Shown: positions 18,481 to 26,268, counted from the first letter of the stretch. The stretch is 64,000 nt of DNA from Paenibacillus zeisoli (GCF_003994465.1 NZ_RZNX01000001.1:1-64000), one strand, 5' to 3'. The notes: generated by a model not told the origin, from the letters alone. Made by a program: numbers and translations.

Positions 18481-18975
18481 GTGATAGCCATCTTATTCAC
18501 ATTGAAATATCAAGAATGGTCTGAAGAAAGCCGGAAAGTCGTTCGTACCGTACATTCCTTGGATGCATCTACAGATGAGATATTCGTTCACAAGCTGGTG
18601 GACGCCACATTAATTCATAACAAATTGTGGGCACATATCTCCAATGAGACTGAAGATAACGAGCTTCATTACGTGTATGTAAGCTCGTTCAGCGAGAATT
18701 CTCTGGAGAATTATGGGCATGCAGTAGCCCGAAGAGCACTGGAACAGGTGAAAATGACCTCACTGCTTGCTCCCGAATTTGTGTATTGGAACGGACATGA
18801 ATTCAATCCGCAGGAGGATCATGGCTATCCCTCCTTGATCACAATGGAGATCGCAAGAATGCTTCTGGATCACTATTTAGTGAAGAATGACACTACTTAT
18901 GAAATTGTCTATTCTGTGCTGGATATGGACCGGAACAAGGTTGTTTTGTATCTAAAGGAAGAGGTGGACTTGTAA
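18481..18975 (+). CDS. Unknown cytosolic protein in the ATP-grasp/DUF350 operon
   Basis: A 164-residue soluble protein if started at GTG 18481, which has GAGAGG just before it; a GTG at 18433 would add 16 residues and overlap the DUF1796 gene. There is no signal peptide or membrane segment. It looks like a mixed alpha/beta domain with stretches HYVYVSSF and VVLYLKEE. I do not recognise a family. Its stop overlaps the start of the lipoprotein gene by one base (TAATG), a sign of translational coupling. By position it could play the part that small accessory proteins (YjfI/YjfK type) play in the enterobacterial yjf operon, but no sequence similarity was established. Confidence 0.75.
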   Translation: MIAILFTLKYQEWSEESRKVVRTVHSLDASTDEIFVHKLVDATLIHNKLWAHISNETEDNELHYVYVSSFSENSLENYGHAVARRALEQVKMTSLLAPEFVYWNGHEFNPQEDHGYPSLITMEIARMLLDHYLVKNDTTYEIVYSVLDMDRNKVVLYLKEEVDL

Positions 18976-19280
18976 TGCAGCGGGAGCATCAACCCATACA
19001 ACCAGAATTGAAGAAGACGGGTCGCTTGGTCTCCAAGACCAAATTGATGGCATTTGCCCTTCTCCTGACTGTACCGGCGGCCCTTTCGGGCTGTGGCCAG
19101 CAGGATGAATGTGATCCGGATTACGATACGGGCTGCGAATATGACTCCAGCAGCGGACATTACTACTATGGTGGCGGAGGGTATTATGGAGGGTCATCGC
19201 GCAGCTCAGGCAGTACAAGTGATGGCAGCAGTCACAGCGGCTTTGGAAGCGGGAGCTCGCACTCTTCTTTTGGAGGATAG
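18975..19280 (+). CDS. Gly/Ser/Tyr-rich lipoprotein ending in Gly-Gly
   Basis: A 101-residue protein. After a basic start, a hydrophobic segment ends in the lipobox LSGC with acylated Cys40. The mature chain is short, has an acidic CDPDYDTGC patch (two Cys), then a low-complexity tail of Gly, Ser, Tyr and His that ends SSFGG. The gene overlaps the preceding stop by one base and the ATP-grasp gene begins five bases after its own stop. Enterobacterial YjfM (DUF1190), beside YjfC and YjfL, is the closest positional analogue that I know. The C-terminal Gly-Gly makes it a candidate substrate for the neighbouring ligase, because glutathionylspermidine synthase works on a glycine carboxylate (inference). 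Confidence 0.8.
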   Translation: MQREHQPIQPELKKTGRLVSKTKLMAFALLLTVPAALSGCGQQDECDPDYDTGCEYDSSSGHYYYGGGGYYGGSSRSSGSTSDGSSHSGFGSGSSHSSFGG

Positions 19281-19285
19281 TCAGC

Positions 19286-20614
19286 ATGAGAAGGATTTAT
19301 ACGCCAAAGGTTATCTACGATGAAGTGTTTGACGGGGAGATTGCCAAGGAAATCCCGTACTTCCGGATGTATGGAAAGCAATACTGCCTTCCTTCATTCG
19401 TCTTGTATGAGGAACGTGAGATCGAGGAGCTTAGGACCGCTTCTGAGGATGTGCACCGAATTTATGAGAAGGTTCTTCGCTTCACACAACAGTATTTACC
19501 TGACAGTTACTTGATTAAGCAGCTTGGGCTGGAACCTGCAATGATCCCTGCCGCCCGTATTCACTTTCCGTGGAGCGGGATTGAACGCCAGGACTGGATC
19601 ATTGGGGAACAGGGCATGAAATGTATAGAGAATAATACCGAGACTCCAACGGGCATCCCTGAGGCAGCATTTTTGGAGAGAGAGCTTCTTAGCAGGTATA
19701 TGTATGCCATAGGCCCTTCCTCTAATATGGATGAGACCTTGACCCAGACTTTCAAGGATATTGTTGCTCATTATTCGGCAAAAGGACTAGGTAACCAAGT
19801 GACTTTCACATGTGCCGGCGAGATTCTGGAAGACAGCACGAATACGAAATATCTGATGCGCAGATGTGAAAAGGCAGGAATTCGAGTGAATTATGTGCCT
19901 CTTGAGGAGCTGCGGATTGTTCCAGGAGTCGGCTTGTATCATGGCAGTGAGAGAATTACAATTTTGTATCGGCTCTACCCCCTTGAATTCTTAATCCATG
20001 ACCGGGAAGAGATAAGCGGATTCCCTGTAGGGGAAGAACTTATGAAGCTGGCGGCCGAAGGCAAGATTGGGATGATCAATCCCCCGCAAAATATCATTAC
20101 GCAAAGTAAGGGCTTTATGGCGACTATCTGGTCACTTTATGAAAGAAATGAGCTGACGCAGGAGTACCTCGGCTTCAAGTTGTTTGATTCAGAAGATATT
20201 CAGACGATCTCCAAGTATTTGCTGCCTACTTATTTCACTAATGAGCCTTTCTTGCTAAAGGATGAGCCTTACGCCGCTAAAGGGTATTGGGGACGTGAAG
20301 GTAAAGGAACGGATTTGTTCGATCCCCTGAGACAGGAAGACAGCATGCTGTCTACTGACGAAGAATCTAAGCTTTCAGAGGAGACAGATCCGGAGGAAGC
20401 TGAATACTATGGGTCTATGCCCAAGATCTATCAGCGGCTCTATCCCATGTCACAAGCAGCGGTTCCGACTGAGCTTGGCGAATATCAAGGATATCTCCTA
20501 ACAGGAGTGTATGTATTTAACGGACAATCTGCAGGCGTACTTTCACGTATTGGAGGAAAAGTAACCGGGGACTTGGCTTATTATTGTCCAGCGGCCATGA
20601 TTCCACATAAATAA
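19286..20614 (+). CDS. Glutathionylspermidine-synthase-like ATP-grasp ligase (YjfC type)
   Basis: A 442-residue cytosolic enzyme of the GSP-synthase family, without the N-terminal CHAP amidase found in E. coli Gsp. Visible hallmarks are FPWSGIERQDWII, CIENNTETPTGIPEA, the central YRLYPLEF and INPPQNII, and the late ATP-grasp parts LKDEPYAAKGYWGREGKG and LTGVYVFNGQSAGVLSRIGG. Such enzymes form an amide between a carboxylate and an amine using ATP. AGGAGG for this gene lies inside the end of the lipoprotein gene. Lipoprotein, ligase and DUF350 protein correspond to yjfM-yjfC-yjfL of enterobacteria. True substrates are unknown; low-GC Gram-positives usually lack glutathionylspermidine, so another acceptor, perhaps the adjacent lipoprotein, is plausible. 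Confidence 0.88.
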   Translation: MRRIYTPKVIYDEVFDGEIAKEIPYFRMYGKQYCLPSFVLYEEREIEELRTASEDVHRIYEKVLRFTQQYLPDSYLIKQLGLEPAMIPAARIHFPWSGIERQDWIIGEQGMKCIENNTETPTGIPEAAFLERELLSRYMYAIGPSSNMDETLTQTFKDIVAHYSAKGLGNQVTFTCAGEILEDSTNTKYLMRRCEKAGIRVNYVPLEELRIVPGVGLYHGSERITILYRLYPLEFLIHDREEISGFPVGEELMKLAAEGKIGMINPPQNIITQSKGFMATIWSLYERNELTQEYLGFKLFDSEDIQTISKYLLPTYFTNEPFLLKDEPYAAKGYWGREGKGTDLFDPLRQEDSMLSTDEESKLSEETDPEEAEYYGSMPKIYQRLYPMSQAAVPTELGEYQGYLLTGVYVFNGQSAGVLSRIGGKVTGDLAYYCPAAMIPHK

Positions 20615-20645
20615 ATTGATTACATAACCAGGAGGCGGTACACCC

Positions 20646-21050
20646 GTGAAGGAGTTTAGTTGGGATTTGCTTGATATCGGTATCGGAATTTTGATACTAT
20701 TTGTAATTCTGCTTGCAGGCTACGGAATCTTCAGCCTATTGACCAAGTTCAAAGATAATCAGGAAATAGCCAGAGGTAATGAAGCCGCTGGAATGTATAT
20801 GGGCAGCAAAATGCTGGGTCTTTGTATTATTGTTTCCATGGTCTCCTTCAGCAGTCATTCATGGATTTCCATGTTGATCTGGTCAGCGGTTGGGATTGCC
20901 GCTTTATGTATTGTATATATCGTGTTCGATCTGGTAACACCCAAGACGAAGCTTGGAGATGAGATTGCAAAGGGAAACATGGCGGTGGCGCAGCTGCTAC
21001 GTGGGATTGTGATTGGAGTATCTCTTGTTATCGGCACTTTCTTAATGTAA
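20646..21050 (+). CDS. DUF350 membrane protein (YjfL type)
   Basis: A 134-residue integral membrane protein with four hydrophobic segments in two similar halves. Each half carries the family's polar motif between helices (NQEIARGNEAAGMYMGSKMLG in part, and GDEIAKGNMAVAQLLRG). DUF350 proteins are almost always found beside GSP-synthase-like ligases, and some have been proposed to be channels; the function is not established. AGGAGG precedes the GTG start at 20646. It is the last gene of the five-gene operon; a hairpin at 21081-21118 follows. Confidence 0.87.
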   Translation: MKEFSWDLLDIGIGILILFVILLAGYGIFSLLTKFKDNQEIARGNEAAGMYMGSKMLGLCIIVSMVSFSSHSWISMLIWSAVGIAALCIVYIVFDLVTPKTKLGDEIAKGNMAVAQLLRGIVIGVSLVIGTFLM

Positions 21051-21080
21051 TTTTTTTGGACTGGATGTAAGTTTGGTCTG

Positions 21081-21118
21081 TATTAAAAAGACCGCCCTAT
21101 ATAAAATAGAGACGGTTC
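21081..21118 (-). terminator. Intrinsic terminator between convergent genes
   Basis: On the minus strand ACCGTCTCTA pairs with TAGGGCGGT (wobbles and a bulge), followed by CTTTTTAATA. It serves the DUF4183 gene and may also stop the DUF350 transcript. Confidence 0.65.
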
Positions 21119-21152
21119 TGAAGAAAAAAGCTTACCTGTTAACTAAATTGGA

Positions 21153-21437
21153 TTAAGAGACGATAAACTGAATAACAATTGGAGTCCCGGGATCTAAAGC
21201 ATCGCCACCAGGGATGGTTATCGTCGTTGTTGTAACTGAAGAAGCATCAGCCGTTTGCATCAAGCCGTTCACAAAGAGGTTGTAATAATTAAATGTTCCC
21301 GGAAATGCAGTGGCAGCTACACCGGCATCATTAGTGAAAGCTGTTGCTGCGATGGCGAAAGTCGCTCCCGTTCCCGTTCCGGCACCAATTGTTGAAGTGA
21401 ACCTTCTGCTGTTTTGATACGCAGTTACGATCGGCAT
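21153..21437 (-). CDS. DUF4183 domain protein, likely spore/exosporium surface
   Basis: A 94-residue protein that consists of one DUF4183 domain: an Ala/Thr-rich body with AFTNDAGVAATAF and the hallmark YYNLFVNGLMQ, ending PIVIQFIVS. DUF4183 is typically found alone or fused to collagen-like stalks in spore-forming Bacillales and is thought to be a surface head domain. ATG 21437 is chosen because GGAAGG lies eight bases upstream; an in-frame GTG at 21446 would overlap that site. The 5' leader holds a perfect 11-bp-stem hairpin (21461-21512) and the 16-bp motif shared with the gene at 237-587. The next gene upstream is a collagen-like protein with the same C-terminal domain. Confidence 0.85.
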   Translation of the reverse strand: MPIVTAYQNSRRFTSTIGAGTGTGATFAIAATAFTNDAGVAATAFPGTFNYYNLFVNGLMQTADASSVTTTTITIPGGDALDPGTPIVIQFIVS

Positions 21438-21460
21438 ATTCTTCACCTTCCTTGTTTATT

Positions 21461-21512
21461 GAAGATCATGCGGATTTCCAAGTAGTATCTTTGGAGACTT
21501 GCATGATCTTCT
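21461..21512 (-). promoter_or_regulatory. 5'-leader hairpin of the DUF4183 gene
   Basis: GAAGATCATGC and GCATGATCTTC form a perfect 11-bp stem, with partial further pairing of TTTCCAAG and CTTTGGAG inside. It ends about 17 bases before the ribosome site, as an mRNA-stabilising 5' hairpin would. Confidence 0.55.
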
Positions 21513-21528
21513 TAATATATTAAATGCA
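21513..21528 (-). promoter_or_regulatory. Shared promoter-like motif, copy 2
   Basis: TTAATATATTAAATGC, identical to 613-628 and in the same orientation relative to its gene. Directly next to the leader hairpin. Confidence 0.4.
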
Positions 21529-21567
21529 GAAGGGTCAGTAGATGCGAGGGCTAACTATCAAAGATTA

Positions 21568-22353
21568 CTAGACTATAACATTTGCCTTTAAATGTACGGT
21601 TTCTAATACAACTGGTGTGCCAGCATAAATCGTGGAGTTTTGCTCCATAATTAATAAATGGGCCAGACTTACGTCATACAGGTTCCTTGGCTGAAGGATC
21701 CCGTTGATATATAGACTGTAAAAACTATCGGGGCCGATGCCAGAAAAATCTGTCTCTGAGGTTCCCATATCATTCGTGAATAAATTGGCTGGAATTGTAG
21801 CCGAAACAGTTAAATCCAGATCGGTTTCGGGTGCATAAAAATAACGGTATACCGCAGGAGAGACAGTAACTCTTGGTATAACTACTTCTCCAGGAGGCCC
21901 TTCGGGTCCCGGCGATCCCGGCAGTCCTTGAGGTCCTTGGGGTCCTTCGGGTCCCGGCAGTCCTTGAGGTCCTTGAAGCCCTTCGGGTCCTTCCAGTCCT
22001 TGTGCTCCTGAACTCCCTAGTTGCCCGGGGGGGCCTTGAAGCCCTTGGACTCCTTGAGGACCTTCAGATCCATCCCTCCCTCTTTCACCGTTAGAACCTG
22101 GAATACCTTGTATCCCTTGCGGACCCTGAATACCTATACCTTGTATCCCCTGGGCACCCTGAAACCCGCGTATTACCGCCAGCTCGGCCCGAATCTGTGA
22201 TTTTAGCTTTTGTATTGCAGCTTGTAATGCTTTCTGATTAATTCTAGTTTGAAGTTTATGTTTTCTTCTTAATTTCTTTTTGATTCTTTTTGTATATCGG
22301 CATGTTATTTTTGGCTTCAAAAATTTGTGTCTATGTTTTAGTGCATACTTCAA
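21568..22353 (-). CDS. Collagen-like protein with C-terminal DUF4183 domain
   Basis: A 261-residue protein: a very basic N-terminal segment (residues about 1-45), a short helical stretch ([20 protein letters not shown]), about 31 Gly-X-Y triplets (about 67-160) rich in GPQ, GLQ and GPE with one break (GI-GIQ), then a DUF4183 head (about 165-261, [12 protein letters not shown] and [11 protein letters not shown]). This trimeric stalk-plus-head design fits spore-surface filaments. No signal peptide is present, which agrees with assembly in the mother cell. TTG 22353 is preferred to GTG 22362 since GGAAGG then has the same eight-base spacing as in the neighbouring DUF4183 gene. The stalk lacks GPT repeats of the BclA kind. 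Confidence 0.86.
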   Translation of the reverse strand: MKYALKHRHKFLKPKITCRYTKRIKKKLRRKHKLQTRINQKALQAAIQKLKSQIRAELAVIRGFQGAQGIQGIGIQGPQGIQGIPGSNGERGRDGSEGPQGVQGLQGPPGQLGSSGAQGLEGPEGLQGPQGLPGPEGPQGPQGLPGSPGPEGPPGEVVIPRVTVSPAVYRYFYAPETDLDLTVSATIPANLFTNDMGTSETDFSGIGPDSFYSLYINGILQPRNLYDVSLAHLLIMEQNSTIYAGTPVVLETVHLKANVIV

Positions 22354-22380
22354 TTCCGACACCTTCCCTTAAGTTAATAA

Positions 22381-22418
22381 AGTGTGTAGACATCATATCT
22401 ATATGTCAAATGCACACT
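22381..22418 (-). terminator. Nested inverted repeat between the permease pair and the collagen-like gene
   Basis: AGTGTG/CACACT with inner GACAT/ATGTC. On the minus strand it is followed by TTATTAAC, so it could end the permease operon or be an operator for the collagen-like gene. Confidence 0.4.
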
Positions 22419-22470
22419 ACGGGAATGGACGAATAACTTGTTCAGGTAAGTAGGAGTCTACAAATTCGGC

Positions 22471-23334
22471 TTATTTCTGGCCGAGTTCCTTTGTCAGCTT
22501 AGCTACAGAATCATCACTTGGATAGATATACGGCGTTTTGGGCTGTTTGATCTTCCGTATTTGTGCGGCGTTGATACTAAGGATTTCTTTGCCTTGATTC
22601 TGGGTAACATGGATGTGGCCATCTATTTCTATCCAGGTATCTTTCGGGAAATGCACGGGTTCTTCGGGCTTTATAAATACGCCAAAGGGAGCAGCATCGG
22701 CAGTACAGCACAGAACCAGAAAGCGACCCAAGGCAAAGGCATTACGCTTATCAAGAGACGAGTCAGAATACACGAACCCGCTTAGGCGGATGGGTTTGCC
22801 CTCGAACTCTTTTTTGAACAAATCAAGGGCTCCAATAGTCTCGTAGTAAATATCCTGATTCACTTGAATCACAGGCTCGGTATACAGCAGTCTTGCCAGT
22901 TCAGTAAATTCTTCATTGTAAATATCCGGGGACTTGAATTTCTCCTTCAACGTCTGTTCGGTGCTATACTGGCCGCTAAGTGTCATTCCTTTCTTTAAGG
23001 CGGCGGCACTCCCCAGCGCTTGATTAGGAAGCAGAAATCCCAGCAGTAAGGGAACCGTGAATATACCATAGACTGCAGCGTTTCGAACTACAGAAGAAGA
23101 TAGAGGGTGGTCGCAAGCGCATAAACTGCGTCCCCGTCTAAATACGGTCTGTATAAGCAAACTTAGAGCTATGCACGAGAGTGGTATGGGACAAAGACTT
23201 ACCCATATTTCCATCTTGGGTGCAATGTAATAATGTAAGGAGTCACTGCGATCTAGAAGGTAAATATATACGGCAAGGGCTAGCAAAATAAATGAACGTG
23301 TCAGATAGTGAGCGCGAATGAAGGATTCTTTCAT
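22471..23334 (-). CDS. TIGR03943/YcgQ-type putative permease subunit
   Basis: A 287-residue protein with two to four N-terminal hydrophobic segments (about 10-115, PLLLGFLLPNQALGS) and a C-terminal soluble domain (about 150-280) with RLSGFVYSD, RFLVLCCTADAAPFGVFI and W.EIDGHI, the features of the TIGR03943 family paired with DUF318 permeases (B. subtilis YcgQ-YcgR). ATG 23334 is chosen since AGGAGG is eight bases upstream; a GTG at 23343 would sit on that site. It follows the permease gene after a 16-base gap and is surely in its operon. Function is not settled; some such pairs are under zinc or other metal control. Confidence 0.85.
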   Translation of the reverse strand: MKESFIRAHYLTRSFILLALAVYIYLLDRSDSLHYYIAPKMEIWVSLCPIPLSCIALSLLIQTVFRRGRSLCACDHPLSSSVVRNAAVYGIFTVPLLLGFLLPNQALGSAAALKKGMTLSGQYSTEQTLKEKFKSPDIYNEEFTELARLLYTEPVIQVNQDIYYETIGALDLFKKEFEGKPIRLSGFVYSDSSLDKRNAFALGRFLVLCCTADAAPFGVFIKPEEPVHFPKDTWIEIDGHIHVTQNQGKEILSINAAQIRKIKQPKTPYIYPSDDSVAKLTKELGQK

Positions 23335-23350
23335 CTTGTTCACCTCCTGC

Positions 23351-24388
23351 TTAATTTAAATGCTGGATGATCAGATCCCCAAGAAAAGAGAAGACAAATA
23401 CCAGGGAGACAATAAAGAACATTAAGAAAAGTACAAATTTTACTCTGAAAGCTGACAAGAGCATCATAAAATTCTTGAAATCTAGCATCGGTCCCAGAAC
23501 CAGGAAGGCAAGCAGGGACCCTGGTGAAAAGGCATGTACGAAAGTTGATGCTACAAAGGCATCTGAAGTAGAGCATAGGGACAGCACAAAGGAAAATCCC
23601 ATCATGAATGCATAGGCTCCAAGGGGGTGTCCTCCTATGGCGGTCAGGCTTTCTTGGGCGATGAAGGTCTGTATCCCTGCGGTAAAAAGACAGCCCAGAA
23701 TAAGATATTTTCCCATCCCAAATAATTCATCGGCCGTATGAATAAGCACAGCGGTTAACCTGTTTTTTTGTTGACGATGATCATGTTCATGTTCATGTTC
23801 ATGTTGGTGTTGGTAGCTGGATGCATTGTGCTTCTTAGAACTAGAGTGCTTAAGGGGTGACTCCTTTAAAATAAGGTATAAAATAAAGCCAATCGAAATG
23901 GACACGAGCAGGGCGAGTCCCATTCTGGCGTAGGCGATTTCCGGATGTGTACGGAAAGCCGTGTAGGTCGAGCCAAATACGATTGGATTTAAGATTGGGC
24001 CAGCAAGAATGAATACCATAGCCATATAGACTGGCATTCCTTTCTGAATAAGTCGACGTACCAGTGGAATCATTCCGCATTCGCAGATAGGAAAAACAAT
24101 GCCTATTGAGCACGCCAACAAGATGGCGGCAAGGGGATTCTTCGGAATCCATCGGCTAATCATTTGCTCAGGAATGAAGAGATGGAGTGTGGAGGAGAGT
24201 AGCGCGCCTGCCAGAACAAAGGGAATGGCTTCAAGAAATATTCCATTGAAAATATTTTTAAAAGTAGCAGCAGCTTCCGAATTTAATAGGGTGAGACCCG
24301 AAGGAGCGGCTATGATCACACTGACGACAAAGAAGGAGAATGGAATTAAGAGAGCTGTAAATTTGGGAAAAGAAGAAGGGCTATTCAT
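23351..24388 (-). CDS. DUF318/YcgR-type permease with His-rich loop
   Basis: A 345-residue membrane protein with about eight hydrophobic segments. The first half contains VFPICECGMIPL..RL and GPILNPIVFGSTY, the second half SLCSTSDAFVASTF and LVLGPMLDFKNFMML, all typical of the permease family (SO_0444/YcgR). Between the halves (about 185-210) a soluble loop carries a run of alternating His and acidic or Gln residues followed by DH, a probable metal-binding stretch. AGGAGAT precedes the ATG. First gene of a two-gene operon with the TIGR03943 partner. Metal efflux or metal-dependent cofactor transport is a guess; a near-palindrome upstream (24407-24421) may be the operator. Confidence 0.87.
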   Translation of the reverse strand: MNSPSSFPKFTALLIPFSFFVVSVIIAAPSGLTLLNSEAAATFKNIFNGIFLEAIPFVLAGALLSSTLHLFIPEQMISRWIPKNPLAAILLACSIGIVFPICECGMIPLVRRLIQKGMPVYMAMVFILAGPILNPIVFGSTYTAFRTHPEIAYARMGLALLVSISIGFILYLILKESPLKHSSSKKHNASSYQHQHEHEHEHDHRQQKNRLTAVLIHTADELFGMGKYLILGCLFTAGIQTFIAQESLTAIGGHPLGAYAFMMGFSFVLSLCSTSDAFVASTFVHAFSPGSLLAFLVLGPMLDFKNFMMLLSAFRVKFVLFLMFFIVSLVFVFSFLGDLIIQHLN

Positions 24389-24406
24389 TTAAGATCTCCT
24401 TGGCTA

Positions 24407-24421
24407 AGATAGATTCTATCT
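24407..24421. promoter_or_regulatory. Near-palindrome upstream of the permease operon, candidate operator
   Basis: AGATAGATTCTATCT, two 7-base arms with one mismatch, 19 bases before the permease start. It does not match the Zur or Fur boxes that I know. Confidence 0.3.
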
Positions 24422-24555
24422 CTATTAATCTATGTTAGGGCAGGTCGAGGTAGAACAAGATGAAGGATTTCAGTGTAGGATTTGACGATTTAGTAATGGT
24501 CTAATTTGGAATGTTTAGTCGGAGGGGAAATAAAGAATACTGTATAAATGAGAAA

Positions 24556-24577
24556 AAGAGCCGAAGCTACGGCTCTT
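24556..24577 (-). terminator. Orphan intrinsic terminator (minus-facing)
   Basis: Stem AAGAGCCG/CGGCTCTT, loop of six; the minus strand continues TTTTTCTCATTT. No annotated gene feeds it on that strand. Confidence 0.55.
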
Positions 24578-24611
24578 TTGGTGTTGCACAATTAGAGGGA
24601 AAGGCATAAAA

Positions 24612-24634
24612 TAAAAAAATCGACCTGAAGGTCG
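24612..24634 (-). terminator. Second orphan minus-facing terminator-like hairpin
   Basis: Stem CGACC/GGTCG with loop TGAA, followed on the minus strand by a long T tract. The stem is short. Confidence 0.4.
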
Positions 24635-24654
24635 GGAATTTACAAATAATAGAG

Positions 24655-24683
24655 TTGAAAAAAAGCAAGTCATTTGGTACAAT
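24655..24683 (+). promoter_or_regulatory. Sigma-A promoter for the sigma factor gene
   Basis: TTGAAA (24655-24660), exactly 17 bases, TACAAT (24678-24683). The predicted leader is about 185 bases. Confidence 0.65.
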
Positions 24684-24874
24684 TAAAGATATGTCATGGC
24701 AAATACATTTGGAAAATATGTAATTTTATATTACCATAAATTTTCCGATTTGTCAAACAAGAAGCCCGTAAAATTAGGTGACTAAGACAGCTAAAGCTTC
24801 AACTTTCGTCTTACTATTGTAGCTTTGCTGAATTGAAATATCTATAAGTTGTTTTGGTTGAAGGGAGCGGGATG

Positions 24875-25993
24875 ATGGAGAACGGACAGCATACTGAACT
24901 AGATACAGATCTTACACTTGAGCAGGTGAAGGATCAATTACTTGCCCAAGGCAAAAAGGATTCCTCGCTAAACTATAAAGAAATTCTAAGCAAGCTCGCT
25001 CCGTTCGATCAGGATCAGGATCAAATTGACGAGTTTCTTGAACAGTTAGCCGAGAATGGGATTGATCTCGACAATGACGTTGAAGAGAACAACGGATTTA
25101 GTCCTGATGACTCGAAGAGCGATGAGATGACCTTTGAAGATGATCTGTCTTTGCCACCGGGAATCAAGATTGATGACCCTGTGCGGATGTATCTCAAAGA
25201 AATTGGGCGCGTACCGCTTCTCTCAGCGACAGAGGAAGTCGAACTCGCCAAGCGTATTGAACAAGGGGATGAAGCAGCCAAACGCAGATTGGCTGAAGCA
25301 AATTTGCGGCTGGTTGTCAGTATCGCCCGGCGTTATGTTGGACGTGGAATGCTGTTCCTTGACCTGATCCAGGAAGGGAATATGGGATTGATCAAGGCAG
25401 TTGAGAAATTTGACTATAATAAAGGCTTCAAATTCAGTACTTATGCAACTTGGTGGATTCGCCAGGCGATTACACGTGCGATTGCCGACCAGGCAAGAAC
25501 AATTCGTATTCCTGTTCACATGGTAGAGACCATTAACAAGTTAATCCGGATCTCAAGACAGCTTCTTCAAGACCTGGGACGCGAGCCTTCACCTGAAGAG
25601 ATTGCGAAGGAAATGGAACTCAGTGTTGAGAAGGTCCGTGAAATTATGAAAGCCGCTCAGGAACCAGTCTCTCTGGAGACTCCGATTGGTGAAGAGAATG
25701 ACTCCAATCTAGGCGACTTTATTGAAGATCACGACGCTATGGCTCCAGCTGATGCTGCTGCCTATGAACTGCTCAAGGAACAGCTTGAAGAAGTTCTTGA
25801 TACTTTGACCGAACGTGAAGAGAATGTGCTTCGTCTACGCTTTGGTATTGATGATGGACGGACACGTACGCTTGAGGAAGTAGGCAAGGAGTTCGGGGTA
25901 ACCCGTGAGCGGATCAGACAGATTGAAGCAAAGGCGCTGCGCAAGCTTAGACATCCGAGCAGAAGCAAGCGGCTTAAAGATTTCCTGGAGTAA
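24875..25993 (+). CDS. sigA: Primary-type RNA polymerase sigma factor (SigA/RpoD)
   Basis: A 372-residue sigma-70 factor. Region 1.1 is acidic (about 1-90); region 1.2 begins [11 protein letters not shown]; regions 2.1-2.4 include [34 protein letters not shown] and [13 protein letters not shown]; region 3 has [13 protein letters not shown]; region 4.2 ends [22 protein letters not shown]. All parts needed for -10/-35 recognition are intact. ATG 24875 is chosen since AAGGGAG is eight bases upstream and the N-terminus then reads MENGQHTEL, as I recall for paenibacilli. The usual rpsU-dnaG-rpoD order is absent: dnaG is not upstream, and a small zinc-ribbon gene follows. It may be the main sigA relocated, or a second group 1-like copy. 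Confidence 0.93.
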   Translation: MENGQHTELDTDLTLEQVKDQLLAQGKKDSSLNYKEILSKLAPFDQDQDQIDEFLEQLAENGIDLDNDVEENNGFSPDDSKSDEMTFEDDLSLPPGIKIDDPVRMYLKEIGRVPLLSATEEVELAKRIEQGDEAAKRRLAEANLRLVVSIARRYVGRGMLFLDLIQEGNMGLIKAVEKFDYNKGFKFSTYATWWIRQAITRAIADQARTIRIPVHMVETINKLIRISRQLLQDLGREPSPEEIAKEMELSVEKVREIMKAAQEPVSLETPIGEENDSNLGDFIEDHDAMAPADAAAYELLKEQLEEVLDTLTEREENVLRLRFGIDDGRTRTLEEVGKEFGVTRERIRQIEAKALRKLRHPSRSKRLKDFLE

Positions 25994-26021
25994 AATTACT
26001 TAGACAGGGAAGGTGTACCTT

Positions 26022-26243
26022 ATGGAGACAGGTTTTATGATCCGCTGTTTGAAATGCGGACAGGAGCATTCGATCGTTCCAGGTCGCCGCAGTCATCGTA
26101 ATGAAGTCATCGAATTTGGAACAGACAATTATGGAGCTGATCAGATTTCCTGTCAATGTGGAAATGCACTTGAAGAACACAGCCGTTTTGAAGGTGAAGA
26201 TTTCGAAGGTGAATTCATTGTGGAGTGGAAGCAAATCCCATAG
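26022..26243 (+). CDS. Small zinc-ribbon-like protein
   Basis: A 73-residue soluble protein with two Cys pairs, CLKC near residue 9 and CQC near residue 47, that could bind zinc, and an acidic C-terminus (EGEDFEGEFIVEW). ATG 26022 has AGGGAAGG upstream; an in-frame GTG at 26013 overlaps that site. It lies 28 bases after the sigma factor stop with no terminator between, so it is probably co-transcribed. Similar small zinc-ribbon proteins follow sigma genes in some Bacillales genomes, but I cannot name the family. A shared hairpin with the converging TetR gene ends the unit. Confidence 0.75.
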   Translation: METGFMIRCLKCGQEHSIVPGRRSHRNEVIEFGTDNYGADQISCQCGNALEEHSRFEGEDFEGEFIVEWKQIP

Positions 26244-26268
26244 GAATTCTTGACTGAATAACTATAAA

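Larger units (their letters stand above)
24389..24874. other. Long intergenic region: operator candidate, two minus-facing hairpins, sigA promoter
   Basis: No coding sequence of note is seen in these 486 bases. They hold the near-palindrome AGATAGATTCTATCT (24407-24421), a hairpin AAGAGCCG/CGGCTCTT (24556-24577) with its T run on the minus strand, a second small hairpin CGACC/GGTCG (24621-24634) with a T7-A-T4 tract on the minus strand, and the promoter for the sigma factor gene. Confidence 0.6.

Noticed and set aside
21568..22353. BclA itself (exosporium glycoprotein)
   Set aside because: Although collagen-like, it has a DUF4183 head rather than the BclA C-terminal domain, and lacks GPT repeats.
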